From Candidatus Acidiferrales bacterium (lineage in GTDB: Bacteria > Acidobacteriota > Terriglobia > Acidiferrales > UBA7541), in contig JASHPG010000055.1 of the NCBI GenBank assembly GCA_030038275.1, forward strand, positions 1-36,158: a DNA stretch of 36,158 nt. Direction: 5' to 3'. Both the position numbers and the translations under genes were made by a program. This document shows positions 1 to 9,335 of this stretch, piece by piece (the first letter of the stretch is position 1; every line of letters begins with the position of its first letter). Under the pieces are notes generated by a model. It had not been told where the DNA came from. It saw only the letters and a list, made by a program, of their open reading frames with translations, and searched no databases.

Positions 1-1155
1 GCTCAGCGCCGGCTCCTCACGGTCACTCTGCAGACGCTCGCAGATGCGCGTGGCCGCTTGCTCCGCTTCCCGCTCGCCCGATTCCGGCAGTACGAGCGCG
101 AACTCATCACCGCCGTAACGCGCTGGCGTATCGATTGCGCGGCACGTGCCGCTCAGCACGTCGCCGACTCGCTTGATCGCCCGGCTACCCACCAGATGCC
201 CGTACTTGTCGTTGATTTTCTTCAACCCGTCCAGATCGAAGAGCAGCACGGAGAAGCTGCGCCCCGTCCGCCGCGACCGCTCGATTTCGCTCTCCAGCAC
301 CTCGATCATGTGACGGTGGTTCGCCAAGCCCGTCAGCGAATCCGACGCCGCCAGCCGGCTCACCTGATCGAAAAGCTGCGCGTTGTCGAGCAACGTTCCG
401 CCCAGCACCACCACGTAGCTGAGCACCATCACCGCATGCCCCATCGTGTAGCACGCGTCCAGCATGTGCTGCGACTGGCTTATCGTGACGTGACAAATCA
501 CGTTCAGGGCTGCCGCCGCAAAGAGCGACCGGTCCAGCCACGTATTCACTTTCCGCAAGCGGCGCCAGTAACCCACCGTCGCCGCGATGTAAATCGTCGC
601 CGGTAGCAGGTCCCACGGTCGCGGGATCCACGCGTGCGGCATGATTTTCGGAACGCGCGGCAGCATGAAATAGAACGCGCTCGTCAGATACGCCACCACT
701 CCCACGATCATCGTTGCCCAGGCGATCTCCTTGCCCGGCTCGCGCGACACGGGTATGCGCTTTTCAACGACGAGCGCAACCAGCAGCACCACTCCAAGCA
801 GCGTCCGCCCGGCAAACCACCCTAGGGAAATATCGTTCGCGTGAACCGCGGTTAAAGGCACGTCATGGTAGAACGCCATGCCAATCGCCGCTTCGATCAG
901 CCCCGCCAACACGAACCCAAACGCCAGAATCAACGAGATCCGGTCGTGCGTGCCGCGGAACCTGACCATCGCGTTCGCCGCAAACGTGAACGCAATCAGG
1001 CTCCCGGCCATGTCCAAATAGGTGCCTAGCAGAGGATCGGCGGAATACGACGAATCGCGCAGCGCCCACACGAGTGCGACGTACGCAAGCACTGCAACCG
1101 ATAAAATAACAATGCGATAGGGAAAGCGCCGTGCGGAACGGCCTGAAGAACTCAC
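1..1155 (-). CDS. Membrane-anchored GGDEF diguanylate cyclase, C-terminus cut by window edge
   Basis: Probable diguanylate cyclase making cyclic di-GMP from two GTP at the inner membrane. The reading frame is open from a GTG at 1153-1155, preceded by a G-rich stretch (GGGGG) and an in-frame TAA, down to base 1. About 385 residues are visible. The first ~230 residues are mostly hydrophobic and hold several membrane segments (for example RIVILSVAVLAYVALVWAL and the AATIYIAATVGYW region). They form a sensor-like membrane module I cannot assign to a named MASE family. A GGDEF domain follows: the SLTGLANHR entry motif, FDLDGLKKINDKYGH, and the intact active-site loop RYGGDEF at 102-120. The last part of the GGDEF domain, and any EAL domain after it, lie outside the window. 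Enzyme class is confident; the sensed signal is unknown. Confidence 0.9.
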   Translation of the reverse strand, partial: MSSSGRSARRFPYRIVILSVAVLAYVALVWALRDSSYSADPLLGTYLDMAGSLIAFTFAANAMVRFRGTHDRISLILAFGFVLAGLIEAAIGMAFYHDVPLTAVHANDISLGWFAGRTLLGVVLLVALVVEKRIPVSREPGKEIAWATMIVGVVAYLTSAFYFMLPRVPKIMPHAWIPRPWDLLPATIYIAATVGYWRRLRKVNTWLDRSLFAAAALNVICHVTISQSQHMLDACYTMGHAVMVLSYVVVLGGTLLDNAQLFDQVSRLAASDSLTGLANHRHMIEVLESEIERSRRTGRSFSVLLFDLDGLKKINDKYGHLVGSRAIKRVGDVLSGTCRAIDTPARYGGDEFALVLPESGEREAEQAATRICERLQSDREEPALS

Positions 1156-1357
1156 TTAGCCCCCAGAGATCACACCTGCCCCGTATTTCAACAGCAACTC
1201 CCCTGCCGATTGGACACACCCCATGCAAGCGTCTAAGTGACTTATTTTTCAGTTTGGTGGCGCCGGAATGAGGAGCGGCTAAAGCCCGCCAAGTAACCGG
1301 TTACTATTCGAGCGGTGTGGAAATGTTACCGACCGGTCGGCGTGCTACCCAGCGCGC

Positions 1358-1603
1358 CTAGGCCTTGGTTGCAGGCGTCGTAGGTACCGGAGGCAGATCG
1401 AAGGCGACAATCGTGCTCTGGAACCCGCATTTTCTGTGAGCGCCGTCGCAGAACGGCTTATTTTCCGAATGACCGCAGCGGCACAGAGCTATCCTTGTGC
1501 GCCCGTTCAGCCCAAACGCGTTTCCGTTTTGATCGACCAGCTCGAAATCGCCTTCCACCTTGATCGAACCGTCGCTGCGAATTTCTATGCGTGTCGCCGC
1601 CAT
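1358..1603 (-). CDS. CDGSH-type iron-sulfur protein
   Basis: Small 81-residue protein with a CDGSH iron-sulfur motif. Cys41, Cys43, Cys52 and His56 are the 2Fe-2S ligands in CRCGHSENKPFCDGAH, which fits the C-x-C-x2-(S/T)-x3-P-x-C-D-G-x-H signature. The family binds redox-active, pH-labile 2Fe-2S clusters through three Cys and one His. The N-terminal part, with IEIRSDGSIKVEGDFELVD, is typical of stand-alone bacterial members. The start has a strong Shine-Dalgarno (GGGGGAGG) 5-6 bases upstream. It lies 109 bp downstream of moeZ on the same strand, so it may be the last gene of the cysteine/sulfur-carrier operon. A role in that pathway is only an inference. There is no signal peptide, so it is cytoplasmic. 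Confidence 0.9.
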   Translation of the reverse strand: MAATRIEIRSDGSIKVEGDFELVDQNGNAFGLNGRTRIALCRCGHSENKPFCDGAHRKCGFQSTIVAFDLPPVPTTPATKA

Positions 1604-1712
1604 TGTTCCTCCCCCGAGTATGCGTTTCGATTTTTCCTGGCCAGCCTACGGGCAGAGGGCTAAGGGCGCCCCGCTCTCCGTCAGATCACCTTAATTTCTC
1701 GGCCGCCCACGC

Positions 1713-2900
<1,188 letters not shown>

Positions 2901-2921
2901 TGCAGCTCTCCGTCTAAACTC

Positions 2922-3209
2922 TTACTTTGCCGAAATGCCGCCCGCAATCGACGGCACGATGCTGATTGTGTCGCCCTCGCGCACCTGCGTCTGGTCCTTC
3001 TGCAGGTAACGGATATCTTCGTCGTTCACGTACACGTTGACGAAGCTCCGCAGCTTGCCTTCTTCCGTGAAAAGGTGCTTCTTCAAATCGCCAAACTTGC
3101 TCGTCAGCCCCGAAAGCGCCTCGCCCACCGTCGCCGCCTGCACTTCTACGCTCTCCTGCTTCCCCGCATATGCCCGCAGCGGCGTGGGAATGATTACCTT
3201 GACAGCCAT
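2922..3209 (-). CDS. cysO: CysO-like ubiquitin-fold sulfur carrier (MoaD/ThiS family) with a C-terminal tail beyond Gly-Gly
   Basis: Sulfur carrier of 95 residues with the MoaD/ThiS beta-grasp fold. In the family, the C-terminal Gly-Gly is adenylated and converted to a thiocarboxylate that delivers sulfide to CysM. The segment FVNVYVNDEDIRYL (residues 56-69) is close to the mycobacterial CysO signature as I remember it. The Gly90-Gly91 pair is followed by four more residues (Ile-Ser-Ala-Lys) before the TAA, so the glycine terminus is masked in the primary product. The JAMM peptidase Mec is encoded immediately upstream, which suggests it may trim this tail as well as release cysteine. An AAGGAG ribosome site lies 9 bases before the ATG. 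Gaps are 20 bp to mec and 21 bp to moeZ, consistent with one operon. Carrier identity is firm; the trimming is inferred. Confidence 0.9.
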   Translation of the reverse strand: MAVKVIIPTPLRAYAGKQESVEVQAATVGEALSGLTSKFGDLKKHLFTEEGKLRSFVNVYVNDEDIRYLQKDQTQVREGDTISIVPSIAGGISAK

Positions 3210-3229
3210 CCGCCGTTCTCCTTTTGCGC

Positions 3230-3694
3230 TTAGCGAATCCTGCCTGCTGATTCGTCCGCCTGTTCCTTCACGGTTTCAATCGCCTCGGCGTCGTACGCCT
3301 CACGATCGTCATGCAGCCGCCACGACGTCATATCCTGCGGCTCGCCCTTCTGAACGCTCACGATCACGTAGCTGTACCACGGCCACGCGTGATTGCGATC
3401 GTACTCGCTCGGACGCGCCGGCGCGTCCGGATGCGAATGATACCATCCAATCAGCTCCAGCCGCTTTTCGCGCGCCGTTTTCTCCGCCAGCCGCACGTCG
3501 TCCGGCGTCACTTCGAACCGGTTCCGCGGCGAATCATCCCGCCGGTTTGCCAGCGGCAGCAAATCCACCAATTCGCGCTCGCCATCTCCGTCGCGGCCCA
3601 GCATCGCGCCGCAACATTCGTGCGGGTACGTCTCCACCCCATGCGCGCGAATCCGCCGCGCGATTTCTTCACCCATTTTCAGCGGTGCGCTCAT
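3230..3694 (-). CDS. mec: Mec-type JAMM/MPN zinc metallopeptidase
   Basis: JAB1/MPN metallopeptidase of 154 aa, like the mycobacterial Mec protein that hydrolyses the CysO-cysteine adduct to free cysteine and regenerate CysO. The JAMM motif is complete: Glu26 in PHECCG, then HSHPDAPARPSEYD with zinc ligands His86, His88 and Asp99 and catalytic-site Ser96, fitting H-x-H-x7-S-x2-D. I chose the ATG at 3692-3694 because it overlaps the cysM stop as ATGA, which implies translational coupling. A further 20 in-frame codons upstream encode sequence inside cysM and do not look like family N-terminus. Its position between cysM and cysO supports the assignment. A second possible role is removal of the four-residue tail on CysO. 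Confidence 0.9.
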   Translation of the reverse strand: MSAPLKMGEEIARRIRAHGVETYPHECCGAMLGRDGDGERELVDLLPLANRRDDSPRNRFEVTPDDVRLAEKTAREKRLELIGWYHSHPDAPARPSEYDRNHAWPWYSYVIVSVQKGEPQDMTSWRLHDDREAYDAEAIETVKEQADESAGRIR

Positions 3695-4644
3695 TCCTCT
3701 TCGCTCCAGAACCGCTCGCTCAAGTACTTTTCCCCCGCATCCGGGAAGATGCACACGATCAGTGCCCGCTCACTTTTCGGCACGCGCCGCGCAATTTCCA
3801 TGCTTGCCTGCATCGCCCCGCCCGCGCTCACCCCAACCAGCAGCCCTTCTTCGCGCGCCAGCCGTCGCGCCATCTCCTGCGCGTCTTCCGTGTGGATGGC
3901 CAGGTCTTCGTCCGCCAGGCTCTTGTCGTAAATCGCCGGGACGATTGCCGTCTCCATGTGCTTCAGTCCTTCCAGCCCGTGAAACGGCGAATCCGGCTGA
4001 AAGCTGATGCACTTGATGTTCGGGTTCAGCTCCTTCAGCCGTCGCGTGGTGCCCACGAAAGTCCCCGACGTTCCCAATCCTGCGACGAAATGCGTGACCT
4101 TCCCGTGCGTCTGCTGAAAAATCTCTGGCGCCGTAGTCATATAATGCGCCGAAGGGTTCGCCGGATTCCCGTACTGATCGGGATAAAAATACTTCTCCGG
4201 CTCGGCCTGATAGATCTCGCGCACGCGGCGGATCGCGCCGTCCGTGCCTTCGTCTCCCGGCGTATAGACGATTTCCACCCCATACGCCTTCAAAATCTGC
4301 TTCCGCTCGGGCGATGCGCTGGTCGGCAGGCACAGCTTTACTCGGTATCCCAGCGCCGCGCCGATCATCGCGTACGCGATCCCGGTGTTTCCGCTGGTCG
4401 CGTCCAGGATCACCTTGCCCGGCTTGAGCTTGCCCTGCTTCTCGCCGTCGCGGATCATCGAGTACGCCGCGCGGTCCTTCACCGACCCGCCCGGATTCAT
4501 CCATTCGGCCTTGGCGCAGATCGTGACGTTCGGAAATTCCTTCGGAATGCGACTCAACTCCACCAGCGGTGTATTGCCGATGCTTTCAAGGATGCTGTGC
4601 CCCGCCGCGCTTGCCTTAGGTGGTGTAGTCGTTGTGGCCGTCAT
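3691..4644 (-). CDS. cysM: Sulfur-carrier-dependent cysteine synthase CysM
   Basis: PLP-dependent beta-substituting synthase of 317 aa that makes cysteine from an activated serine (O-phosphoserine in mycobacterial CysM) and sulfide carried by CysO thiocarboxylate. PLP-binding Lys56 lies in NPGGSVKDRAA. The substrate loop TSGNTG is at residues 83-88, the phosphate-binding GTSGT loop lies in GLGTSGTFVG, and SAGGA follows near the C-terminus. The context of mec, cysO and moeZ favours CysM over an O-acetylserine-using CysK. I chose the ATG at 4642-4644 (MTATTTT) because AGGGAAACC precedes it. An extension of 42 codons to 4770 is possible but is rich in Arg/Gly and not family-like. It is the first gene of the operon and its stop overlaps the mec start. 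Confidence 0.92.
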   Translation of the reverse strand: MTATTTTPPKASAAGHSILESIGNTPLVELSRIPKEFPNVTICAKAEWMNPGGSVKDRAAYSMIRDGEKQGKLKPGKVILDATSGNTGIAYAMIGAALGYRVKLCLPTSASPERKQILKAYGVEIVYTPGDEGTDGAIRRVREIYQAEPEKYFYPDQYGNPANPSAHYMTTAPEIFQQTHGKVTHFVAGLGTSGTFVGTTRRLKELNPNIKCISFQPDSPFHGLEGLKHMETAIVPAIYDKSLADEDLAIHTEDAQEMARRLAREEGLLVGVSAGGAMQASMEIARRVPKSERALIVCIFPDAGEKYLSERFWSEEE

Positions 4645-5044
4645 TGATGGTTTCCCTGTAGCCGCCACGCGCCTAGATGCCTTTCCAGACCGATTCGATT
4701 CCGCGTCGCCCGTCCGGGCGAATGTTCCGCCGGGCCTGACACTCGCCGCCCCGCACCCCGCTAATCCCATTGATTTTAGCAGATTCCGTGGGCGAACCGT
4801 TCGGCTTACGCCTGTAAACCGGACGCCGCTGAAGCCAGTTTGAATTTCCTGAGGTACTGTGAACTCTGTGGGTCGGAGGTTAGCTCCGACAGGCGTGTTG
4901 CCCGCGACAGCGCGCTTTCGAGGTTTTCGTGGTCCGCGACATAATCCAGTCCCCTTCTTAAGTACTACTTTGATGATCCGCCCGGTCCGGAAGCTCCAAA
5001 TTTTTCTTTACAGCCGCCGCTGCTGTTCCCTATCCTGTTCTCTT
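4645..5044. other. Intergenic region between divergent cysM and a hypothetical gene
   Basis: About 400 bp with no convincing gene. It must hold the promoter for the minus-strand cysM operon and for the plus-strand gene at 5045. I found no clear paired -35/-10 boxes, riboswitch-like leader or tRNA by eye. In-frame codons upstream of both chosen starts leave open the possibility that either protein begins further out. Confidence 0.5.
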
Positions 5045-5485
5045 ATGTGGTACGTGAACAAGCTCTTCGAGCAGCCTCAAATCGAGTCCTTATCGTCCAA
5101 GGGCTTCCTCGTCCGCAGTTCCGGCGGCGTGGTCCGCATCGAGAAGTACAATTGCGGCGCCGAGCTGCGTAAGATGCCCAATGGCAAGTTCCAGATGACG
5201 GTCATCCCGTCGATCATGCACCAGGGCCAGTTCACGCACCTATGGGACGCGGGCTACCAGAAATTCCTGCTCACCCACGACGGCAAAAAGGTGCCCGTGC
5301 GCGTAACGGTGCTCAGCAATCTCCGCCAATTCGACGACGAACTGCGCACCGCCCTCGGCGTGCCCACCTATTACAACCTGGCCATCGGTTCCACCTGCCA
5401 GTACAGCGTCTACGACCGCGTCAAAGGCCGCCAAGGCGACGTCCCCGACGAAACCGTTGGCGCCCTTCCCGAGACCGAGCACTAA
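5045..5485 (+). CDS. Conserved-looking hypothetical cytoplasmic protein
   Basis: I do not recognise a named family. The likely product is 146 residues beginning MWYVNKLFEQPQIESL. It is soluble, with no signal peptide or membrane segment, and has a compact alternating beta pattern (GGVVRIEKYNCGAELRK, KFQMTVIPSIMHQG, KKVPVRVTVLSNL). It contains two cysteines, one in the YNCGAEL segment. The last 15 residues are acidic and probably disordered. The frame stays open upstream to 4859, with another ATG at 4973, but that stretch reads like translated non-coding sequence. No good ribosome site marks the 5045 ATG, so the start is uncertain. It is divergent from the cysteine operon and nothing ties it functionally to its neighbours. 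Confidence 0.6.
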   Translation: MWYVNKLFEQPQIESLSSKGFLVRSSGGVVRIEKYNCGAELRKMPNGKFQMTVIPSIMHQGQFTHLWDAGYQKFLLTHDGKKVPVRVTVLSNLRQFDDELRTALGVPTYYNLAIGSTCQYSVYDRVKGRQGDVPDETVGALPETEH

Positions 5486-5560
5486 TCCCGGCAGCAGCGG
5501 CGTTTCGCCGTCCGATTCAACCTGAAAAACGAAATTTTGGCGAAAAATTGCGCGGCGGGA

Positions 5561-5640
5561 AGTGTCTCGGGTAGCGGTGTACCCGGCGCTTTGTTTTCTA
5601 TGACTTGCGAGTGTTTCTACTCGTTCAGTGTCTCGGGTAG
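5561..5640 (+). repeat. Pair of 14-bp direct repeats in a non-coding stretch
   Basis: The sequence AGTGTCTCGGGTAG occurs at 5561-5574 and again at 5627-5640, identical and in the same orientation, 66 bp apart. The pair lies in the 182-bp stretch between the hypothetical gene ending at 5485 and the decayed SBBP gene beginning at 5668. It may mark a deletion or insertion scar connected with loss of the 5' end of that gene, but no mobile-element ends are visible. Confidence 0.6.
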
Positions 5641-5667
5641 ACAATGTTGGAGCACGTCTGGATGTGA

Positions 5668-8370
5668 GGTTTTGGTCCGGCAACTTCTTTCTCATATGCG
5701 ACGTATTGGGGCGGATCGGTAGTTGACGTCCCGATAAGCCTTGCGCTCGATTGGAATGGGAACGCCTATCTTGCCGGCGAGACGTATTCCACCGACTTTC
5801 CAACGAGCACGGAAGCCTTTCAGTCGCAAGCGAAGGGCGGCGTCGATGCCTTCGTTACGAAGTTTGCCTTGAACTCGAACCCTGGAATCACAGCGTCCGC
5901 TATGCCGCCCCCAAACGCGTTCGGGTGGAACAATTCGACGGTGACCGTTTCGTTTTCCTGTATACCCGGTGCGGCGCCCATTCAGACATGCCCTTCCCCG
6001 GTGCAGGTGAGCGCCGAGGGTAGCAACCATGTTGTGTCGGGCACGGCGGTGGATACCGCGAACAACACGGCAACGGCGAGCGACACGGTGAATCTGGATT
6101 TAACCCCTCCGGTCGTGACGATCAACAGTCCGGCCAATAATTCGAGCGTGGCCACGCCGTACGTCGTTGTGACCGGGACCATGACGGACGCCCTGTCCGG
6201 CCCCGGCAGCGTCAATTGCAATGGAGTTCCTGCGACGCTCTCTGGTACGAACTTCTCATGTACGGTGCAGCTTTCCTCGGTGTCTAATTCCATTACAGCC
6301 ATGGGCAGCGATTTGGCTGGGAACACCGCGTCAGCGACCGTTACCGTTGGTGTGAGCATGGTCGCGCCGACGTCTTTGACGATCACACCGGGCCCAGCGA
6401 CGATTATGATGGGACAGACGCAATCTTTCGCGGCGGTCGATCAAAGTGGAACACGCCGCCCGGACGCCACTTGGTCGGTAAGCGATTCGAGCATCGCAAG
6501 TTTTGTGAGCGGAAGCCCCAATACGCTTCTTGGTGACACGGCGGGTCAGGTGACGCTGACGGCTACTATCGGCACCGCTTCCGCGCAGACGCAGGTGACG
6601 GTGACTGCAACCGCTCCGACAGTCGGCACGGTTCTGTGGACGGCGCCGCAGGTTCCCGGATTCACCACGTACCATGTCGCACAGGCCGTTCCAACCGCGA
6701 ACGGGCCGGACCTGTATTCCCTCTCGCGAGACTCGTCCAATGATGTCCTTATCCAGGCGCTCAAAAGCGACGGCGAGTTGCTGTGGCAGACGACCATAAA
6801 CGGATCGCAATATACGAATTGCTGCGCGGGTATTCCGGACGGCTACGGCGGACTCGTATTAGTTGCGCAGAATGTTATGTTTGATCTAGACGGCGCGACG
6901 TCTAGCCAGAAGTGGCAGTACACAGCGCAGGGTTCCTATTTTTTCAATAATGCCCTTGCGGTAGGTTTTGACGGTACGATTTGGGGCATCGAGCTGGCGT
7001 GCGTAGATAATGCGGGTACAAACACCGTGGTCGACTGCCTTGATGCTATTGATGGCACGACCGGCACGTTGAAAAGCCAGGTTCAATTGCCTGGAAGCAC
7101 TTACTACGACCAGAGTACTTGCGCGGAGAGCGAAGCGACCCGCGGCTATTACACGCCTCCGATCATCGCGCCAGATGGGTAGGCTTACATGCTCATAGAT
7201 TCGTGGAACGACGCCTGTCAAGGAACCCAAAGCGGTTTTCAAAGCGAGACATTGAGCCTCTTTAAGAATGGAGCAGCGTACGCAACAATCGAGACTCGCT
7301 CCGCCCCATTTTACGGGCAGGGTGAATTTGAGTTCACACCCACCTCCGCTATTCCGGATGGCAGCGGAGGAGTATTGGCGATTTTCCACAACGATTCGAG
7401 CGAATGCAGCGCGTACGACACAAGCTCGGGCGCCACGGCTACTCTAGCGAACACGAATTGCCCGACGTCGTCTGACAACGTCGTATTGGGAAAAAACAAT
7501 ACGGCTTTCCTCAGCTCTGGGCAACTCGTGGTTGCTTTTAATGCCGCAACACTTCAGCAGAACTGGGCGTACACGTCTGCCGGCTCCCCCACACTTGTCG
7601 CTGCCACGGACGACGATGGCGTCACGATTGACGATAGCCAGCAAGGCATAATCCAACTTGATGAGAATGGTAACGCGGGCACTCCCGTTTCGACCCTTCA
7701 GGATGCCGCACCGTTTGATATGGCGACATGGGAGCAGGTTATCAACGGGGATCTGTCCATGATTTGGAGTCCGAGCGGGTCGAACGGGGTACCAAACACA
7801 CTCGCGGACTCGCCTGCCCCGATGCTCGGTGAAAACCAATATGGCCAGCGTCGGCCCCCGCTGTGTCAGAACGCAAAGGTGATCTGTGCCCTCGCGCCGG
7901 AACAGGACAACCTCCAGGGCAGTTTTCCTCCTGGCGTCAAGGAGCGCGATATCGTATACAAAGCATTCTACTTCCATGAAGACACGAAGGAGTTGGAGCC
8001 GCTCAGCGGCCCCGCCAGGATCGCCTGGAACGAGGAACTCTTGTCCGGGGCCAGCGTTGTTTGCAGCTTTCCGACCACTGTGTGCCAAAACACTCCTGCC
8101 CAGTACAACTCGGCCCAGGCTGAGGACGTGCTGAATGCCGGAAGCTCGGGCGTTGCCACGATTAAGCAGACGTTTTTTGTGGATCGCGGCCAGGTTCGCG
8201 TTTTTTGGCCTTCGCTGCAAATCCTTCCAAGCGGATTCGAAGCAAACCAATGGACGGGGGCCTTGACACAGATCGCCACGACGTACACGAACGGCCCCCG
8301 CATCCAGCAACAGACTCCGGATAGGTTCGGGGTCATGTGTTCGGCGGATTGCGACACTACACCTCCATAA
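5668..8370 (+). pseudogene. Decayed secreted SBBP / Ig-like / beta-propeller protein gene, 5' end lost and interrupted by TAG
   Basis: One continuous reading frame of 900 codons (excluding the terminal TAA) lies between a TGA at 5665-5667 and the TAA at 8368-8370, broken only by a TAG at 7180-7182. Translated, it starts mid-protein with an SBBP-type beta-propeller repeat: FSYATYWGGS, ALDWNGNAYLAGETYSTDFP, GGVDAFVTKF, at about 5689-5868. Next come two Ig-like segments (TPPVVTINSPANNSSV; LTITPGPATIMMGQTQSF, about 6100-6620) and a PQQ-like propeller region with LLWQTTINGSQ and SQKWQYTAQG. The C-terminal part is unassigned. No ATG or GTG exists in frame before the SBBP repeat, so the 5' part is missing. 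Across the TAG the frame reads PDG-stop-AYMLIDSW, with propeller-like sequence on both sides. Intact relatives are secreted or surface proteins common in Acidobacteriota. A sequencing error at the TAG cannot explain the lost start. Confidence 0.75.
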
Positions 8371-8400
8371 TGTGAAAGAACCCGGACGGCAGCCACGCGC

Positions 8401-9156
8401 ATGAGTGCAACGACACGTTTAGTCACGATTCTCATCCGGTTCATCTACGGGGTGGCGATTCTAGTTTTGATATGCGCACTCTTAATTTCTGCAATCTGGC
8501 TGACCGACGTCCACACGAAACGGCGGGCGGAGTCGTTGCTCGGGGATGTTGGTGCTCTTCAGGTCGGAATTTCTACCATGCGCCAGGTCGAGCCGATTCT
8601 AAGGGGCTATCCCGGAGCAGAGGTTTCGGGGTCCTGGCCATGCCGTTCGGCGGACCGCTTCTACTCCGTGCGCGTGGCGAACGACACTGTAAACTGGATC
8701 GGACGCAGGTTGCCGCTTGGTCGGGGCCAGCTCGTCAGGCCCTACGGCGCAGTCGCGGTCGTCCTCCTCAGCCGTGGGACCGTTTGCTACGTGCAGTATT
8801 ATGCCGGCACGATACTGCCGGGATTTGACCAAGAATTGGACGTATCGACCACCGTCCTGGCTGCGGCGGACGCGTCCCGATTGCGAGAGGCAGACTATAT
8901 GGTCGATGCAGGAATACTGCAAGGTCGATACCATATGATCAAGGTGTATGTTGCCTCTGGCGCTTCAGGGGAAGCACGCGAACATGCGTTCACTTACAAC
9001 TTCTCTTGTTGGACTAGCTTACGCGGCTGCCACGCTCCATGCGAGATGATGCCTTCTGCGTGGCTCGATTACCAGAAGGAAGCCCGCGCGAACGGCTGGA
9101 GTTTGCCGGCAGAGGACGTGAATGACCCGCGCTGCCCCAAGCTGCAGGACAGGTGA
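8401..9156 (+). CDS. Hypothetical single-pass membrane protein
   Basis: I do not recognise a family. The product has 251 residues with one N-terminal membrane segment (about residues 8-32, LIRFIYGVAILVLICALLI). The rest is probably outside the cytoplasm. The soluble part contains seven or so cysteines, including a C-terminal group in NFSCWTSLRGCHAPCE and a Cys near the end, which suggests disulfides. The gene starts 30 bp after the decayed propeller gene and on the same strand, so it may once have been co-transcribed with it. Codon choice here and in the preceding gene is less GC-rich at third positions than in the rest of the window, hinting at shared foreign origin. The ribosome site before 8401 is weak. 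Confidence 0.6.
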   Translation: MSATTRLVTILIRFIYGVAILVLICALLISAIWLTDVHTKRRAESLLGDVGALQVGISTMRQVEPILRGYPGAEVSGSWPCRSADRFYSVRVANDTVNWIGRRLPLGRGQLVRPYGAVAVVLLSRGTVCYVQYYAGTILPGFDQELDVSTTVLAAADASRLREADYMVDAGILQGRYHMIKVYVASGASGEAREHAFTYNFSCWTSLRGCHAPCEMMPSAWLDYQKEARANGWSLPAEDVNDPRCPKLQDR

Positions 9157-9226
9157 GTAGCCCACAGAGGTACGCCGAGCTGACCTATGCTCTCTTGCTT
9201 CGAGTTTTAGTCCGCAGAGCCTCCAA

Positions 9227-9255
9227 TTGACACCTCATCCTCAGACGAATAGCAT
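9227..9255 (+). promoter_or_regulatory. Candidate sigma-70-type promoter for the carotenoid oxygenase gene
   Basis: A perfect TTGACA box at 9227-9232 is followed after 17 bp by TAGCAT at 9250-9255, a 4/6 match to TATAAT. It sits about 80 bp upstream of the chosen ATG at 9336. Spacing and position fit a housekeeping promoter. It is an eye-picked match only. Confidence 0.5.
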
Positions 9256-9335
9256 GGCCCTCAGGATTGGGCTTTTGCCCCTGCGGGGCGGATGCGTTAC
9301 GGGCGGAAGCGGCGATAACGGCAAGGGAGGTCGTC

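Noticed and set aside
3037-4647. 536-codon plus-strand open frame opposite cysM and mec
   Set aside because: Low-complexity Arg/Pro-rich translation without motifs, antisense to well-supported genes in GC-rich DNA.
5537-5722. Small plus-strand ORF of 61 codons across the direct repeats
   Set aside because: No ribosome site, Cys/Ser-rich random-looking product, and it overlaps the decayed gene's frame.
7180-7182. In-frame TAG read as pyrrolysine or stop readthrough
   Set aside because: The gene also lacks its 5' end, there is a single TAG and no Pyl-type context. Decay or a read error is simpler.
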